Below, piece after piece: positions 34,597 to 43,437 of a DNA stretch of 64,000 nucleotides. Source of the DNA: Sphingopyxis soli (lineage in GTDB: Bacteria > Pseudomonadota > Alphaproteobacteria > Sphingomonadales > Sphingomonadaceae); NCBI RefSeq assembly GCF_018682675.1, contig NZ_JAFMTR010000051.1, positions 1 to 64,000 on the forward strand. Reading direction: 5' to 3'. Position 1 is the first letter of the stretch. Every line of letters starts with the position of its first letter. The notes below the pieces were generated by a model. That model saw only the letters and a list, made by a program, of their open reading frames with translations. It was not told the DNA's origin and made no database searches. The position numbers and the translations under genes are program-made.

Positions 34597-35426
34597 AAAT
34601 CGCAACCTACGAACAGAATGGCGCCGCGCGCATCGGCATCGTTCGCGGCGAGACGATCGTCGACACCGGCTTTCCCGGCAGCATGATCGATCTGATCGCG
34701 CGCTGGGACGAGCTGCGCCCCGCCTTCGAAGCGCTCGACGACCGCGGCGCGCTATCGCTTGCCGCGGTAACACTGGCCGCCCCCATCGCGCGCCCCGGCA
34801 AGATATTCGCGATCGGCCTCAACTATGCCGACCATATCGCCGAATCGAAGATGGAGACGCCGCAGCGGCAGGTCTGGTTCACCAAGGCGCAGACCTCGAT
34901 CAACGGCCCCTTCGCCCCGATCCTGATCGCGAAAAATACCTTCACCGCCGACTATGAGGTCGAACTGGTCGCGGTGATCGGCAAACGCGGCAAGCATATT
35001 CCCGCGACGCAGGCGCACGAGCATGTCTTCGGCTATTGCGTCGGCAACGATGTGACCGAACGCATGTGGCAGCATGCGGGGCCGCAATGGTCGCTCGGAA
35101 AGTCGTTCGACACGCACGCCCCGATCGGGCCGTGGATCACGACGGCAGACGAAGTCGACCCGCACGCCCTGGACCTCCGCTGCCTTGTGAACGGCGAGCT
35201 GCGCCAATCGTCGAACACCCGTCATCTGGTCTTCGACCTGTGGCAGCAGATCGAGCATCTTTCGGCGGCGATGACGCTCGAACCCGGCGACCTCGTCTTC
35301 ACCGGCACGCCCGGCGGCGTCGGCGCCGCAATGGACCCGCGCCGGTTCCTGAAGCCCGGCGACGTCGTGCGCTGCGAAATCGACGGGCTCGGCGCGATCG
35401 AGGGGGCGATGGAGGCGGAGGCGTGA
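34593..35426 (+). CDS. Fumarylacetoacetate hydrolase-family protein
   Basis: A 277-residue enzyme of the FAH/acylpyruvase fold. KIFAIGLNYADHIAES and QVWFTKAQTSINGP are the entry to the active site. DYEVELVAVIG supplies metal-binding Glu residues, and GYCVGNDVTER and FTGTPGGVG follow. Relatives hydrolyse or decarboxylate diketo acids made after aromatic ring opening. The ATG lies in an ATGA overlap with the VOC gene, and the stop overlaps the next GTG, so the three products are made together. Hydrolase versus hydratase/decarboxylase activity cannot be decided here. Confidence 0.9.
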   Translation: MKIATYEQNGAARIGIVRGETIVDTGFPGSMIDLIARWDELRPAFEALDDRGALSLAAVTLAAPIARPGKIFAIGLNYADHIAESKMETPQRQVWFTKAQTSINGPFAPILIAKNTFTADYEVELVAVIGKRGKHIPATQAHEHVFGYCVGNDVTERMWQHAGPQWSLGKSFDTHAPIGPWITTADEVDPHALDLRCLVNGELRQSSNTRHLVFDLWQQIEHLSAAMTLEPGDLVFTGTPGGVGAAMDPRRFLKPGDVVRCEIDGLGAIEGAMEAEA

Positions 35427-36973
35427 GCAGCAGCACCAAAGCCGACTCCTGCGACGTCCTGATCGTCGGCGCCGGGCCAACCGGGCTTACGCTTGCGCTG
35501 CTGCTCGCGCGGCGTGGCGTGACGGTCATCGTCGCCGAGCGCGCCACCGAGCCTTACGCCCTGCCACGCGCCGCGCATATCGATCACCAGATCCTCCGCG
35601 TCTTTCAGGAACTCGGCATCGCCGAAGCCATCGTCGCGACGTGCCGCCACAGCCCGCGCTATGATTTCGTGACCGCCGACGGGCAGGTGCTGCTTCGCCT
35701 CGACGGGGCGGACAGGATCGCGGCGGGCGGCTGGCATAGCGCGAACATGATCCATCAGCCGTCGATCGAGCGGCTGTTGCGCGAGGCCGTTGCGGCACAG
35801 CCGAATATCGAGCTACGCGCGGGATGGCGGCTGACCGGCCTCGGCGGCGGTTGCGACGCTCCGGCGGCGGAGTTCGCGACGGAGCAAGGCGCGCAGCTCG
35901 TTCGGCCCCGCTTTCTTGTAGGTGCCGACGGTGCGCGCAGCACCGTGCGCGACCTGGCCGGCATCGGCATCGACGACCTCGATTTCGACGAAAGCTGGTT
36001 GATCGTCGACACGATCGTAAACGACGTATCGCGGCTTCCCGAGGTCAATCTGCAGGTTTGCGATCCCACGCGCCCGACGACGTGCGTGCTGATGGGCGAA
36101 GGGCGTCACCGCTGGGAATTCATGGTGAAGCCGGGCGAAACGCCCGACGACCTGCTCGACGACCCCATGATCGGACGCCTGCTCGAACCTTGGGATGTCG
36201 CGGGCGCAGTCGAGATCGAACGCAAGGCGGTCTATCGTTTTTCGGCGCGGATCGCCGAACAGTGGCAGCGGGGCGCCATCTTCCTCGCAGGGGACGCCGC
36301 GCACCAGATGCCGCCATTTGCCGGTCAGGGCTTGTGTTCGGGCATTCGCGACGCGGCCAATCTCGCGTGGAAAATCGCCGCTGTCGTAAAGGGCGAAGCC
36401 GCCGCGGCCATCCTCGAGACCTACCAGCCCGAGCGCGAGCCCAACGTCCGCGCGATCGTCGGTCTCGCGATGATGATGGGTCGGACGGTGTGCATCACCG
36501 ATCCCGACGCGGCAGCCGCCCGCGACGCGCAGATGCTCGCGGCGCGCGCCGCCAATCCGCAGTCGGCCGCGGCGGCGGCCTTTCCCGATATTCTGACCGG
36601 CCTGATCCACGCGGGCACGCCGGGCGCGGGAAGCTATTTTCCGCAGCCCAAAGCGGGGCCGAGGCGGCTCGACGATCTGCTGGGCCCGGGACCTTGGGTC
36701 GTCGCGCGGGAAACCCCGCCGTCCAGCAGCGCCGTGCCCTGCTATTCGCTCGATGACATCGAACCTTTTGGCGCCGAAGTCCGGCACTGGCTCGATGACC
36801 ATGGCGCCGAGGCAGTGCTCGTCCGAGCCGACCGCTATGTGTTCGGCAGCGGGCCGGCGGACGAACTGACGGCGCGATACCTTGCGGATCTGCGCGGGCA
36901 TCCGGCGGCACGCAGCGGCCAGGGTCGGGATCCGGCGATTTCGGATCGCGGCATTGCTTCAGTCTCGCGGTAA
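35423..36973 (+). CDS. FAD-dependent aromatic monooxygenase, MhpA-like
   Basis: The 516-residue group A flavoprotein hydroxylase has the Rossmann motif VGAGPTGLTLALLL near residue 15. The second FAD/NADPH fingerprint is FLVGADGARSTVRDL near residue 170, and the GD motif is FLAGDAAHQMPPFAGQG near residue 290. A thioredoxin-like C-terminal region follows. Family members such as MhpA hydroxylate phenolic rings to catechols, which fits the extradiol dioxygenase gene upstream. The start is GTG in a GTGA overlap. The 195 bases after the stop carry no gene and lead to an attachment site. Confidence 0.9.
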   Translation: MSSSTKADSCDVLIVGAGPTGLTLALLLARRGVTVIVAERATEPYALPRAAHIDHQILRVFQELGIAEAIVATCRHSPRYDFVTADGQVLLRLDGADRIAAGGWHSANMIHQPSIERLLREAVAAQPNIELRAGWRLTGLGGGCDAPAAEFATEQGAQLVRPRFLVGADGARSTVRDLAGIGIDDLDFDESWLIVDTIVNDVSRLPEVNLQVCDPTRPTTCVLMGEGRHRWEFMVKPGETPDDLLDDPMIGRLLEPWDVAGAVEIERKAVYRFSARIAEQWQRGAIFLAGDAAHQMPPFAGQGLCSGIRDAANLAWKIAAVVKGEAAAAILETYQPEREPNVRAIVGLAMMMGRTVCITDPDAAAARDAQMLAARAANPQSAAAAAFPDILTGLIHAGTPGAGSYFPQPKAGPRRLDDLLGPGPWVVARETPPSSSAVPCYSLDDIEPFGAEVRHWLDDHGAEAVLVRADRYVFGSGPADELTARYLADLRGHPAARSGQGRDPAISDRGIASVSR

Positions 36974-37168
36974 CGAGCCCGAAGGAAGAGGCACTCGCGC
37001 CGCCCATCCCGGGCTTCCGCAACACGATGTTCACTGGCGACAAGGCCACCCTCGCGACCGCCTTCACGTCAGCGGCGTGACGCCGGTGTCGGAATTTCTC
37101 GCTGACCTGGAAGGCCGACAAGGCCCCAAACCGCCACACATATGCAGCGAAGTTTCGAGAGCCGCAGA

Positions 37169-37216
37169 AAATGGCGCACCCGAAGGGATTCGAACCCCTG
37201 GCCTCTGCCTTCGGAG
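37169..37216. repeat. Left attachment site (orphan tRNA-Arg 3' fragment)
   Basis: Identical over 48 bases to 61019-61066. It contains the T arm, acceptor strand and CCA of tRNA-Arg but breaks off at the anticodon loop, so it is not a functional tRNA. Sequence differs on both sides of the repeat, as expected for a site-specific crossover core. Confidence 0.88.
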
Positions 37217-37399
37217 CGGGTACTAACAGGCTACGCTATTCAACGCCAGAGCCTGTTTTCCTACTCTAAGATACTCATATTTCATCGGAAAGATGAAAAT
37301 CGCTGCTGCCGATGCTAACCTAGGCCCGCCGAGAATACACCCCCTGTTGCTTACGCGGTGCTTTCGCGGAAGCAGTACGGTTCGAAGAGGTTGCAGCCT

Positions 37400-38758
37400 A
37401 TGGGCAGGATCACAAAACGCCTTGTAGAGGCGGCTGTCGCCGAGGTGAAGGATTATATCATCTGGGACGATGAATTGCCGGGTTTCGGTATCCGGATATT
37501 CGCGTCTGGCAAGCGCAGCTACATCATCCAGTATCGCACCCAGGGACGATCCCGGCGTCTGACGATCGGCATGCACGGCATCTGGACCCCCGAAATGGCG
37601 CGCCGGGAAGCACGCATTCAACTGGGCCGCGTGGCTCAAGGCGAAGACCCGCAGGAAGAGCGACAGATCGACAGGCAGGCGATCACGGTCAAGGAGCTTT
37701 GCGCCTTGTATCTGACCGACCTCAACGCCGGGCTTATTATCGGCAAAGGTGGGCGGCCGAAGAAGCAATCGACCATCGACACCGATACGGGTCGCATGCA
37801 CCGCCACATCGTGCCGCTGCTTGGACCGCGGCGGGTCAAGGATCTGGACAAGGCCGACATTAACAAGGCGATGAAAGACATCATGGCCGGTAGGACAGCG
37901 GTCAGCGTCAAGACAGCGAAATTGCGAGGCAAGGCTATTGTGCGAGGCGGAGCTGGAACCGCCGCCAGAACGATTGGCTTGCTTGGAGGCATCCTGACCT
38001 ATGCCGTCGAGGCCGGGATCATCGAAACCAATCCGGCGTTCGGTATCCGCAAACCGAAGGACAATGTTCGCGACCGTCGGTTGTCGGAGGCCGAGTACCG
38101 CTTGATCGGTACCAAACTTCGCGAAGCGGAGATCGATGGGCAATATGCGATAGCTGCACAGATTATCAGACTGCTGGCGCTTACCGGTTGTCGTCGTAGC
38201 GAACTCACCAAGCTCCGGTGGAGCGAAGTCGACATCGAAAGCAGCTGCCTTCGCCTCGAAGATAGCAAGGAAGGAAAATCAGTTCGGCCCGTCGGCTTGC
38301 CGGTCATTGAATGCCTGCAACAACAGAGGGTGTCCGATGCTCGAACCTATGTATTCCCGGGCACCGGCCGCGACAACGCCTTCGGAGCCCTTCCCGATCA
38401 CTGGACGAAGATACTCGGCGGATGCGGTCTGGACGACATCACACCTCATGTGCTGCGGCATAGTTTCGCCAGTATAGCGAATGATCTTGGCTTTACTGAG
38501 ACCACGGTTGCAGCGCTTCTAGGGCATGCCAAGGGGTCGGTGACCGGCCGCTATATCCACACGATAGATGCCGCGCTCATCGCAGCCGCAGACACGGTTG
38601 CCGGATATATCCAAGGCCTTCTTGATGGAGCCCATTACAAGCTGACGGCTTACGCACTCGACCATACTTCTCGAAAGCAAGCTCTTGCGAGCTTTCTGGC
38701 GGCCGCTGTTGCAGAGGAGCCCGCCGCCGACGCGAGCGGAGAATCTCTCGCCGCTTGA
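37400..38758 (+). CDS. Tyrosine-type site-specific integrase
   Basis: A 452-residue recombinase. An N-terminal arm-binding domain (DUF4102-like: DDELPGFGIRIFASGKRSYIIQY) and a core-binding SAM-like domain precede the catalytic domain. Catalytic residues are visible: Arg in LTGCRRSELTKLRW, the HxxR box in HVLRHSFAS, His in LLGHAKGSVTGRYIH, and Tyr in GRYIH. The ATG at 37400 has AAGAGG nine bases upstream; a GTG at 37358 is an alternative. It lies 180 bases from the left attachment site and is very likely the enzyme that inserted the element into tRNA-Arg. Base composition is less GC-rich than the flanking operons. Confidence 0.93.
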   Translation: MGRITKRLVEAAVAEVKDYIIWDDELPGFGIRIFASGKRSYIIQYRTQGRSRRLTIGMHGIWTPEMARREARIQLGRVAQGEDPQEERQIDRQAITVKELCALYLTDLNAGLIIGKGGRPKKQSTIDTDTGRMHRHIVPLLGPRRVKDLDKADINKAMKDIMAGRTAVSVKTAKLRGKAIVRGGAGTAARTIGLLGGILTYAVEAGIIETNPAFGIRKPKDNVRDRRLSEAEYRLIGTKLREAEIDGQYAIAAQIIRLLALTGCRRSELTKLRWSEVDIESSCLRLEDSKEGKSVRPVGLPVIECLQQQRVSDARTYVFPGTGRDNAFGALPDHWTKILGGCGLDDITPHVLRHSFASIANDLGFTETTVAALLGHAKGSVTGRYIHTIDAALIAAADTVAGYIQGLLDGAHYKLTAYALDHTSRKQALASFLAAAVAEEPAADASGESLAA

Positions 38759-38799
38759 GGGGGCAAGGTCACGCCCATAGCCAGAACCGTTCCTTTGAT

Positions 38800-38817
38800 C
38801 GGGCCAATTATGGCCCG
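38800..38817. promoter_or_regulatory. Hairpin between integrase and AlpA-like gene
   Basis: CGGGCCA at 38800-38806 and TGGCCCG at 38811-38817 form a 7-bp stem with ATTA loop, just before the CAAGGAG site of the next gene. It may be an operator or an attenuating hairpin for the downstream excisionase-like gene. Confidence 0.35.
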
Positions 38818-38834
38818 GTTACAAGGAGTAAGAC

Positions 38835-39131
38835 ATGTCCAATGACATCAAACGGTCGATAACCGACACGACGATCACGCCTCGTTATGTGACGACGCCG
38901 GATGCAGCCATACACCTCGGCCTATCGCCTCGAACTCTCGAGAAGCATCGATGCTACGGTACTGGCCCGACATATCGCAAGCTGGGCGGCCGGGTGGTCT
39001 ACGCGATCGACGATCTTGATGCGTGGGCCGAGCTTGGAACGCGGCGGTCGACCTCAGATCCGGGTTTGGGCGAGGTGAGACCAGCCAAACATGGCTCGCC
39101 TCATGCACCCGTCAAAGCAGTGAAGAATTAG
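38835..39131 (+). CDS. AlpA/excisionase-type helix-turn-helix protein
   Basis: A 98-residue protein with a winged helix-turn-helix of the HTH_17/MerR type: YVTTPDAAIHLGLSPRTLEKHRCYGTGPTY followed by KLGGRVVYAIDDLDAW. Such proteins serve as excisionases or integrase regulators in integrative elements, and this one directly follows the integrase. AAGGAG lies eight bases before the ATG. The remaining 30 residues are polar and unconserved. The 126 bases after it hold no gene. Confidence 0.85.
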   Translation: MSNDIKRSITDTTITPRYVTTPDAAIHLGLSPRTLEKHRCYGTGPTYRKLGGRVVYAIDDLDAWAELGTRRSTSDPGLGEVRPAKHGSPHAPVKAVKN

Positions 39132-39257
39132 CCAAGCAATATATGAGCCGGCATCGGTATATTCGGTGCCGGCTTTGGACCTACCGGCTGCTTCTGGCCG
39201 AAACCAGACTTTCCGCTAAGCGATGAGGCGACGGCAAAAGCGGCCCATAAGCGCTCG

Positions 39258-39878
39258 CTATCGCGGCGCGTCGAGCTGGATGATCGTCGCCATCCGCACC
39301 AGATCGGACAATGTCTTCGCCTGCATCTTCATCATCGCATTCGCGCGGTAGACCTCGACCGTCCGCGCGCTAATTGAAAGATCGAAAGCGATGGCCTTGT
39401 TCGCCTTGCCGGCAACAAGACCGTCGACGACTTCCCGCTCACGCGCCGAAAGTGCGGCCATCCGTTCGAGGATTGCCTGCCGTTCGGCCCGCGCACTTTC
39501 GCTCCCGGCCTGCACCGTCAGCGCGCGCCGGATGGCGCCGAGCATGACCTCGTCATCGAACGGCTTCTCGATGAAATCGGCGACACCCGCCTTCATGGCC
39601 TGAATGGCGAGCGGAACATCGGCATGGCCGGTGATCATGATGACCGGGACTGCCACGCCTCGCGCCTTCAGCGCCTCGACCAGCTCGATACCGCTCGTGC
39701 CCGGCATCCGCACATCGGTCACCACGCACGCGCCTTCGAGCGGCGGCGAGGCTTTCAGGAACGCATCGGCGGACGCGAAACCCCGGACGCGAATTTCGGC
39801 ACAATCGAGAAGAAACTCGAGCGAGCCTCGAGCGCCGTCGTCATCGTCGATCACATAGACGATCGGATCACTCGCCAT
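39258..39878 (-). CDS. fixJ: FixJ-family response regulator
   Basis: The 206-residue protein has a receiver with [18 protein letters not shown], the phosphoacceptor Asp in [12 protein letters not shown], Thr in VIMITGHAD and Lys in [11 protein letters not shown] linker and a LuxR-type helix-turn-helix follow ([37 protein letters not shown]). This is the FixJ order and length. The ATG at 39878 has GAGGAG seven bases upstream; the adjacent ATG at 39881 is possible. Its start lies inside the end of the fixL-like gene, so the pair is translationally coupled. It should be phosphorylated by that sensor under low oxygen. Confidence 0.92.
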   Translation of the reverse strand: MASDPIVYVIDDDDGARGSLEFLLDCAEIRVRGFASADAFLKASPPLEGACVVTDVRMPGTSGIELVEALKARGVAVPVIMITGHADVPLAIQAMKAGVADFIEKPFDDEVMLGAIRRALTVQAGSESARAERQAILERMAALSAREREVVDGLVAGKANKAIAFDLSISARTVEVYRANAMMKMQAKTLSDLVRMATIIQLDAPR

Positions 39879-41412
39879 CATATAACTCCTCTTGACCCAT
39901 CCTCGGCAAGGTGAAGCTGAACTGTGCCCCGCCGCCAGGTGCCGGATCGACCCAAATCTTTCCGCCATGCGCTTCGATGATCGTGCGCGAGATCGACAAG
40001 CCCACGCCCATGCCGGTCCGCTTCGTGGTTATGAAGGGCTGAAACAATTGCGCCGCGACGGCCGGGGCAATGCCGGGGCCATTGTCGGTCACGGTGACCC
40101 GGGCCATGTCACCATCGGCCTCGATCGCTATCGTCAGCTTGCGGTCCCCGGCAGCCGTTTCGGCAAAGGCGTCGACCGCGTTGCGTACGAGGTTCAGCAC
40201 CACCTGCTGTATCTGTACCTTGTCCACGAGCACCAGATCGACGGCGGTATCGAAGGCGAAGCGAATGCGAATATCATGTTCGCGCGCGCCGACCAGCGCA
40301 AGCGCACTCGCCTCCTCGACCAGCTGGGGCAGGTTTTCGACGGCGCGCTCAGTCTCGCCGCGCGCCACGAAATCGCGCAGGCGCCGGATGATATCGCCTG
40401 CGCGAAGCGCTTCCGCCGCGGCTTTTTCGACGGCCTCTGACAGCCGATCGTGCGGGACGTCCTCGCGCGCAAGCAGCATCCGGCTGCCCTTCAGATAGTT
40501 GGCTATCGCCGAAAGCGGCTGGTTGATCTCGTGCGCGAGCGCCGAAGCCATCTCGCCCAGGCTGGTGAGGCGGGACATATGGACGAGTTCGTTCTGCAGC
40601 TCCTGTAACCGCGCCTCGGCCTGCTGGCGTTCGGTGAGGTCGCGAATGAAGCCGGTAAAGAAGCGCTCACCGCCTGCTCGCATCTCGCCCACCGACAATT
40701 CGATAGGGAAAGTCGAGCCGTCGTGCCGTTCGCCGACGACGAGCCGCCCCATGCCGATGATCCGTTTCTCACCCGTCCGGTAATAGCGATCGAGATATTC
40801 GTCATGCGCGGCGCGATAGGGCTCGGGCATCAGCATCCGGACATTTTTCCCTACCGCCTCGTCCGCTCGCCAGCCGAACATGCGCTCCGCCGCGGGGCTG
40901 AAATCGCGGATCGCACCCGCCTCGTCGATCACCACCATGGCGTCGGGGACGGTTTCGAGGATCGAACGCAAATGCGCCTCGCGGTCCGCCAGCGCCGCGG
41001 CACCCTCTTCGGTTTCGACACGGGCATGCTGAAACCACTCGCCGCCCAGCGAGATCGCGAGCGAAATCACAAAGAAAGAGCCGGCGGCAATCAGGCTGCC
41101 GCCCTCGACAGGCGCGATTCGGCTGTCGCACCACAAGCCCGTCGCCACGCCGGCCAGAGCCGCCAGAGTGCCCGCGCGGAGCCCCGAAAGCGCGCCCGCG
41201 ACCACGACCCCCGGCACGAAAAAGATGAAGGTCGCGCGCTGCCCGAGCTCCGTAGCGAACAGCAGGCGCACCGCCACGCCGCCGGCGACGAAAAGCAGGG
41301 CGATGCCGAAGGCCGCGAGCACGGGGAGGCGCGGAAGGAAACGGCTCGTCAGACGAGCACGGCGCACCTCCGGTAAATCCCTTAGGGGAGATACGGTAAG
41401 GACATCATCCAA
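39868..41412 (-). CDS. fixL: FixL-like heme PAS oxygen-sensing histidine kinase
   Basis: About 514 residues. Four membrane segments (about residues 30-135) precede a PAS domain with [20 protein letters not shown] and [19 protein letters not shown]. His203 in AAHDEY and Arg223 in IIGMGR are 20 residues apart, exactly the spacing of heme-ligand His200 and distal Arg220 in Bradyrhizobium FixL. The kinase domain has [29 protein letters not shown] and [10 protein letters not shown]. FixL autophosphorylates when oxygen leaves the heme. The start is uncertain: TTG at 41412 has GAGGAG nine bases upstream, GTG at 41367 lacks spacing to its GGAG, and a longer ATG frame would overlap the oxidase gene. 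The gene is divergent from the alternative oxidase. Confidence 0.92.
   Translation of the reverse strand: MDDVLTVSPLRDLPEVRRARLTSRFLPRLPVLAAFGIALLFVAGGVAVRLLFATELGQRATFIFFVPGVVVAGALSGLRAGTLAALAGVATGLWCDSRIAPVEGGSLIAAGSFFVISLAISLGGEWFQHARVETEEGAAALADREAHLRSILETVPDAMVVIDEAGAIRDFSPAAERMFGWRADEAVGKNVRMLMPEPYRAAHDEYLDRYYRTGEKRIIGMGRLVVGERHDGSTFPIELSVGEMRAGGERFFTGFIRDLTERQQAEARLQELQNELVHMSRLTSLGEMASALAHEINQPLSAIANYLKGSRMLLAREDVPHDRLSEAVEKAAAEALRAGDIIRRLRDFVARGETERAVENLPQLVEEASALALVGAREHDIRIRFAFDTAVDLVLVDKVQIQQVVLNLVRNAVDAFAETAAGDRKLTIAIEADGDMARVTVTDNGPGIAPAVAAQLFQPFITTKRTGMGVGLSISRTIIEAHGGKIWVDPAPGGGAQFSFTLPRMGQEELYDGE
41373..41396. promoter_or_regulatory. Palindromic site before the alternative oxidase, candidate FixJ site
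   Basis: Centre TCCCTTAGGGGA (41378-41389), flanked by GTAAA and GATACGG. It lies about 100 bases upstream of the oxidase start, and inside or just before the fixL-like gene depending on its start. The TCCC/TTA content recalls FixJ-bound promoter sites in rhizobia, but the match is by eye only. Confidence 0.4.
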
Positions 41413-41492
41413 ATTTCCGCGCTCCTCGTTCCGGCCTATTTCGTCCCCATCGACGGCATCACTACCCCTGCCGCCGGAACGGAGATGTTCCA

Positions 41493-42182
41493 ATGACTGC
41501 ACCTTTCATCGATCTCAGCGTTCATCACAACCCCAAGGGTCTGTCCGATCGCGTCGCCTATGGCTTCACCAAGGTCCTGCGCTGGTGCGCCGACACCTTT
41601 TTCGCCGAGCGTTACGGACACCGCGCTGTCGTCTTGGAAACGGTCGCTGCGGTTCCGGGGATGGTGGGCGCGACAATCAACCATCTCGCCTGTCTCCGCC
41701 GCATGTGCGACGACAAGGGCTGGATCAAGACGCTCATGGACGAGGCCGAGAATGAGCGCATGCACCTCATGACCTTCATCGAGATTTCCAAGCCGACGCT
41801 CTTCGAACGGGCCGTAATCATCGGCGTGCAATGGGTGTTCTATATCTGCTTCTTCGCGCTCTACCTGATCAGTTCCAAGACGGCGCACCGCGTCGTGGGC
41901 TATTTCGAGGAAGAGGCGGTGATCAGCTACACGCATTATCTCGCCGAGATCGACGAAGGCCGCAGCGCCAATGTGCCGGCACCGAAAATCGCGAAGGACT
42001 ATTGGGGCCTCCCCGCCGATGCGACGCTACGCGATGTCGTCCTGGTGGTTCGCGCCGACGAAGCGCACCACCGCGACGTCAACCACGGCTTCGCCAACGA
42101 GCTTGCCGGCCTGCCCGTCGGCCCGGTGGCCGAGTGCCCGCCGCACGTGACGCTGGAACCCAACTGGAAGAAGGCTGCCTGA
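41493..42182 (+). CDS. aox: Alternative (cyanide-insensitive) ubiquinol oxidase
   Basis: The 229-residue di-iron membrane oxidase passes electrons from ubiquinol to oxygen without pumping protons. Iron ligands are all visible: Glu49 in [10 protein letters not shown], Glu88 and His91 in NERMH, Glu in FEEEAV near 139-141, and Glu190 with His193 in [21 protein letters not shown] precedes the ATG. AOX resists nitric oxide and cyanide, which block heme-copper oxidases. It is divergent from a FixL-type sensor and heads an operon with two globins and a DUF1971 protein. Bacterial AOX is uncommon and usually accessory, fitting its place in a mobile element. Confidence 0.95.
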   Translation: MTAPFIDLSVHHNPKGLSDRVAYGFTKVLRWCADTFFAERYGHRAVVLETVAAVPGMVGATINHLACLRRMCDDKGWIKTLMDEAENERMHLMTFIEISKPTLFERAVIIGVQWVFYICFFALYLISSKTAHRVVGYFEEEAVISYTHYLAEIDEGRSANVPAPKIAKDYWGLPADATLRDVVLVVRADEAHHRDVNHGFANELAGLPVGPVAECPPHVTLEPNWKKAA

Positions 42183-42210
42183 CCGCGGCTCCGGGCAACG
42201 GAGGAAGGAC

Positions 42211-42555
42211 ATGGACCACCCTGTGATACTCTTCGCGAGCGATCCTGCCCTTCTTTCCGCACTCCGGTTTTCGCTGACGCTCGAAGGGTTCGACGTTCGC
42301 GGCGACGCCGAACGCCCCACAAGCCGAATGTGCCTGGTCATCGACCAGGGTTTTCGCGGCGACGGACTGGCATGGCTCGCCAGCCTCCGCGCGGAGGGGA
42401 ACGCGTCGCCGGCCATTCTGCTTGTGACGCACCCTGACCGCACCCTCCGCGCCTCCGCCGCGGCGCTCGGCGCCCGGCTGATCGAAAAGCCGCTGACGGG
42501 CGACGAACTGACGGACGCCCTGACCGATATCCTGACCTATCATCCCGCCGCCTGA
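42211..42555 (+). CDS. Stand-alone receiver-domain protein, possible FixT-like modulator
   Basis: A 114-residue protein made only of a receiver fold. Asp45 in CLVIDQGF fits the phosphoacceptor, Thr73 in LLVTHPD the switch residue, and Lys93 in LIEKPL the conserved lysine. Only one acidic residue (Asp11) is at the usual acidic-pair site. There is no output domain. FixT proteins of Sinorhizobium and Caulobacter are small receiver-like inhibitors of FixL, and this gene is in the operon facing fixL. Unlike the Fe-S-binding Caulobacter FixT it has a single Cys (Cys41). It could also be a phosphate sink. Confidence 0.75.
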   Translation: MDHPVILFASDPALLSALRFSLTLEGFDVRGDAERPTSRMCLVIDQGFRGDGLAWLASLRAEGNASPAILLVTHPDRTLRASAAALGARLIEKPLTGDELTDALTDILTYHPAA

Positions 42556-42590
42556 CAGCCGCGGCACCAATCGAGACAAAGGAACACAGC

Positions 42591-43040
42591 ATGCGCACCG
42601 CCTCTCCCCATGCCATGACCATCGTCAAATCGACCGCGCCGGCACTTGAGAAGCATGGCGTCGAGATCACTACCGCCATGTACGCGCGGCTCTTTCGGGA
42701 TCCCGCCATCGAGGCCCTGTTCGACAAGGCCGCGCAGAGCAGCGGCGAGCAGCCGCGACGGCTTGCCGGTGCGATCCTTGCCTACGCCCGCAACATCGAC
42801 AAGCTCGCGAACCTTCGCCCGGCCGTCTCGCGAATGGTCGCGCGCCATGTCGAAACCGGCGTCAAGGCCGAGCATTATCCCTATGTCGCCGAAGCCTTGC
42901 TTCCTGCGATCCGCGATGTACTCGGCCCCGATGTCGCGACCGACGAGGTGCTGGCGGCCTGGGGCGAAGCCTATTGGATGCTCGCCGACATTCTCATCGC
43001 CGCAGAGGCGCAAGCCTATGAAGACGCCGTGGCGGCCTGA
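42591..43040 (+). CDS. Single-domain globin related to flavohemoglobin
   Basis: A 149-residue globin. The proximal heme His is in SRMVARHVETGVKAEHYPYV, the standard F-helix segment of flavohemoglobins and Vitreoscilla-type hemoglobin. AAWGEAYWMLADILIAAE matches the H helix. There is no reductase domain, so it would need a separate electron donor. Members bind oxygen and can oxidise nitric oxide to nitrate. It is the third gene of the oxidase operon, 35 bases after the receiver gene, and one base before the next globin gene. Confidence 0.9.
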   Translation: MRTASPHAMTIVKSTAPALEKHGVEITTAMYARLFRDPAIEALFDKAAQSSGEQPRRLAGAILAYARNIDKLANLRPAVSRMVARHVETGVKAEHYPYVAEALLPAIRDVLGPDVATDEVLAAWGEAYWMLADILIAAEAQAYEDAVAA

Positions 43041-43041
43041 T

Positions 43042-43437
43042 ATGGAAGACAGGATGAGACTTGAGCTCTCGGAGCAGGACCTCACGAAACTCGTTCCGGA
43101 ATTTTACGCGCGCGTCAGGGCCGATCCGGTTCTGGGTCCAATTTTCGATGGCGCAATCGACGACTGGGACGAGCATATTGAAAAGTTGCAGGCCTTCTGG
43201 TCGTCCGTCATGCTCACGAGCGGGCGGTATAAGGGGCAACCGATGGTCGCCCATCTGCGCCACGAAGGCGCCATGAGTGCGGCCAATTTCGACCGCTGGC
43301 TCGCCTTGTGGCAAAAGACGACGGGGGATATTCTCGACCCGGACAATGCAGCCGCACTTCAGGCGAAGGCGGCGCGGATCGCCGAGAGCTTGCAGCTTGG
43401 CGTCCAGTTTCAGAGCGAACGATTGGCGAGATCGTGA
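43042..43437 (+). CDS. Group III truncated hemoglobin
   Basis: A 131-residue 2-on-2 globin. The group III pattern is visible: LVPEFYARVRADPVLGPIF at the start, HIEKLQAFWSSVMLTSGRYKG, then the proximal His in AHLRHEGAMSAANFDRWLALW. Group III members occur with NO- and microaerobic-response genes, but their reaction is unsettled. The ATG at 43042 begins one base after the previous stop; an in-frame ATG at 43054 has the better GGAAGACAGG upstream. The stop overlaps the next GTG by four bases. Confidence 0.92.
   Translation: MEDRMRLELSEQDLTKLVPEFYARVRADPVLGPIFDGAIDDWDEHIEKLQAFWSSVMLTSGRYKGQPMVAHLRHEGAMSAANFDRWLALWQKTTGDILDPDNAAALQAKAARIAESLQLGVQFQSERLARS

Noticed and set aside
37172-37245. Second complete tRNA-Arg gene at the left end of the element
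   Set aside because: Sequence matches only the 3' half; after the anticodon loop it diverges and cannot form anticodon, D and acceptor stems.
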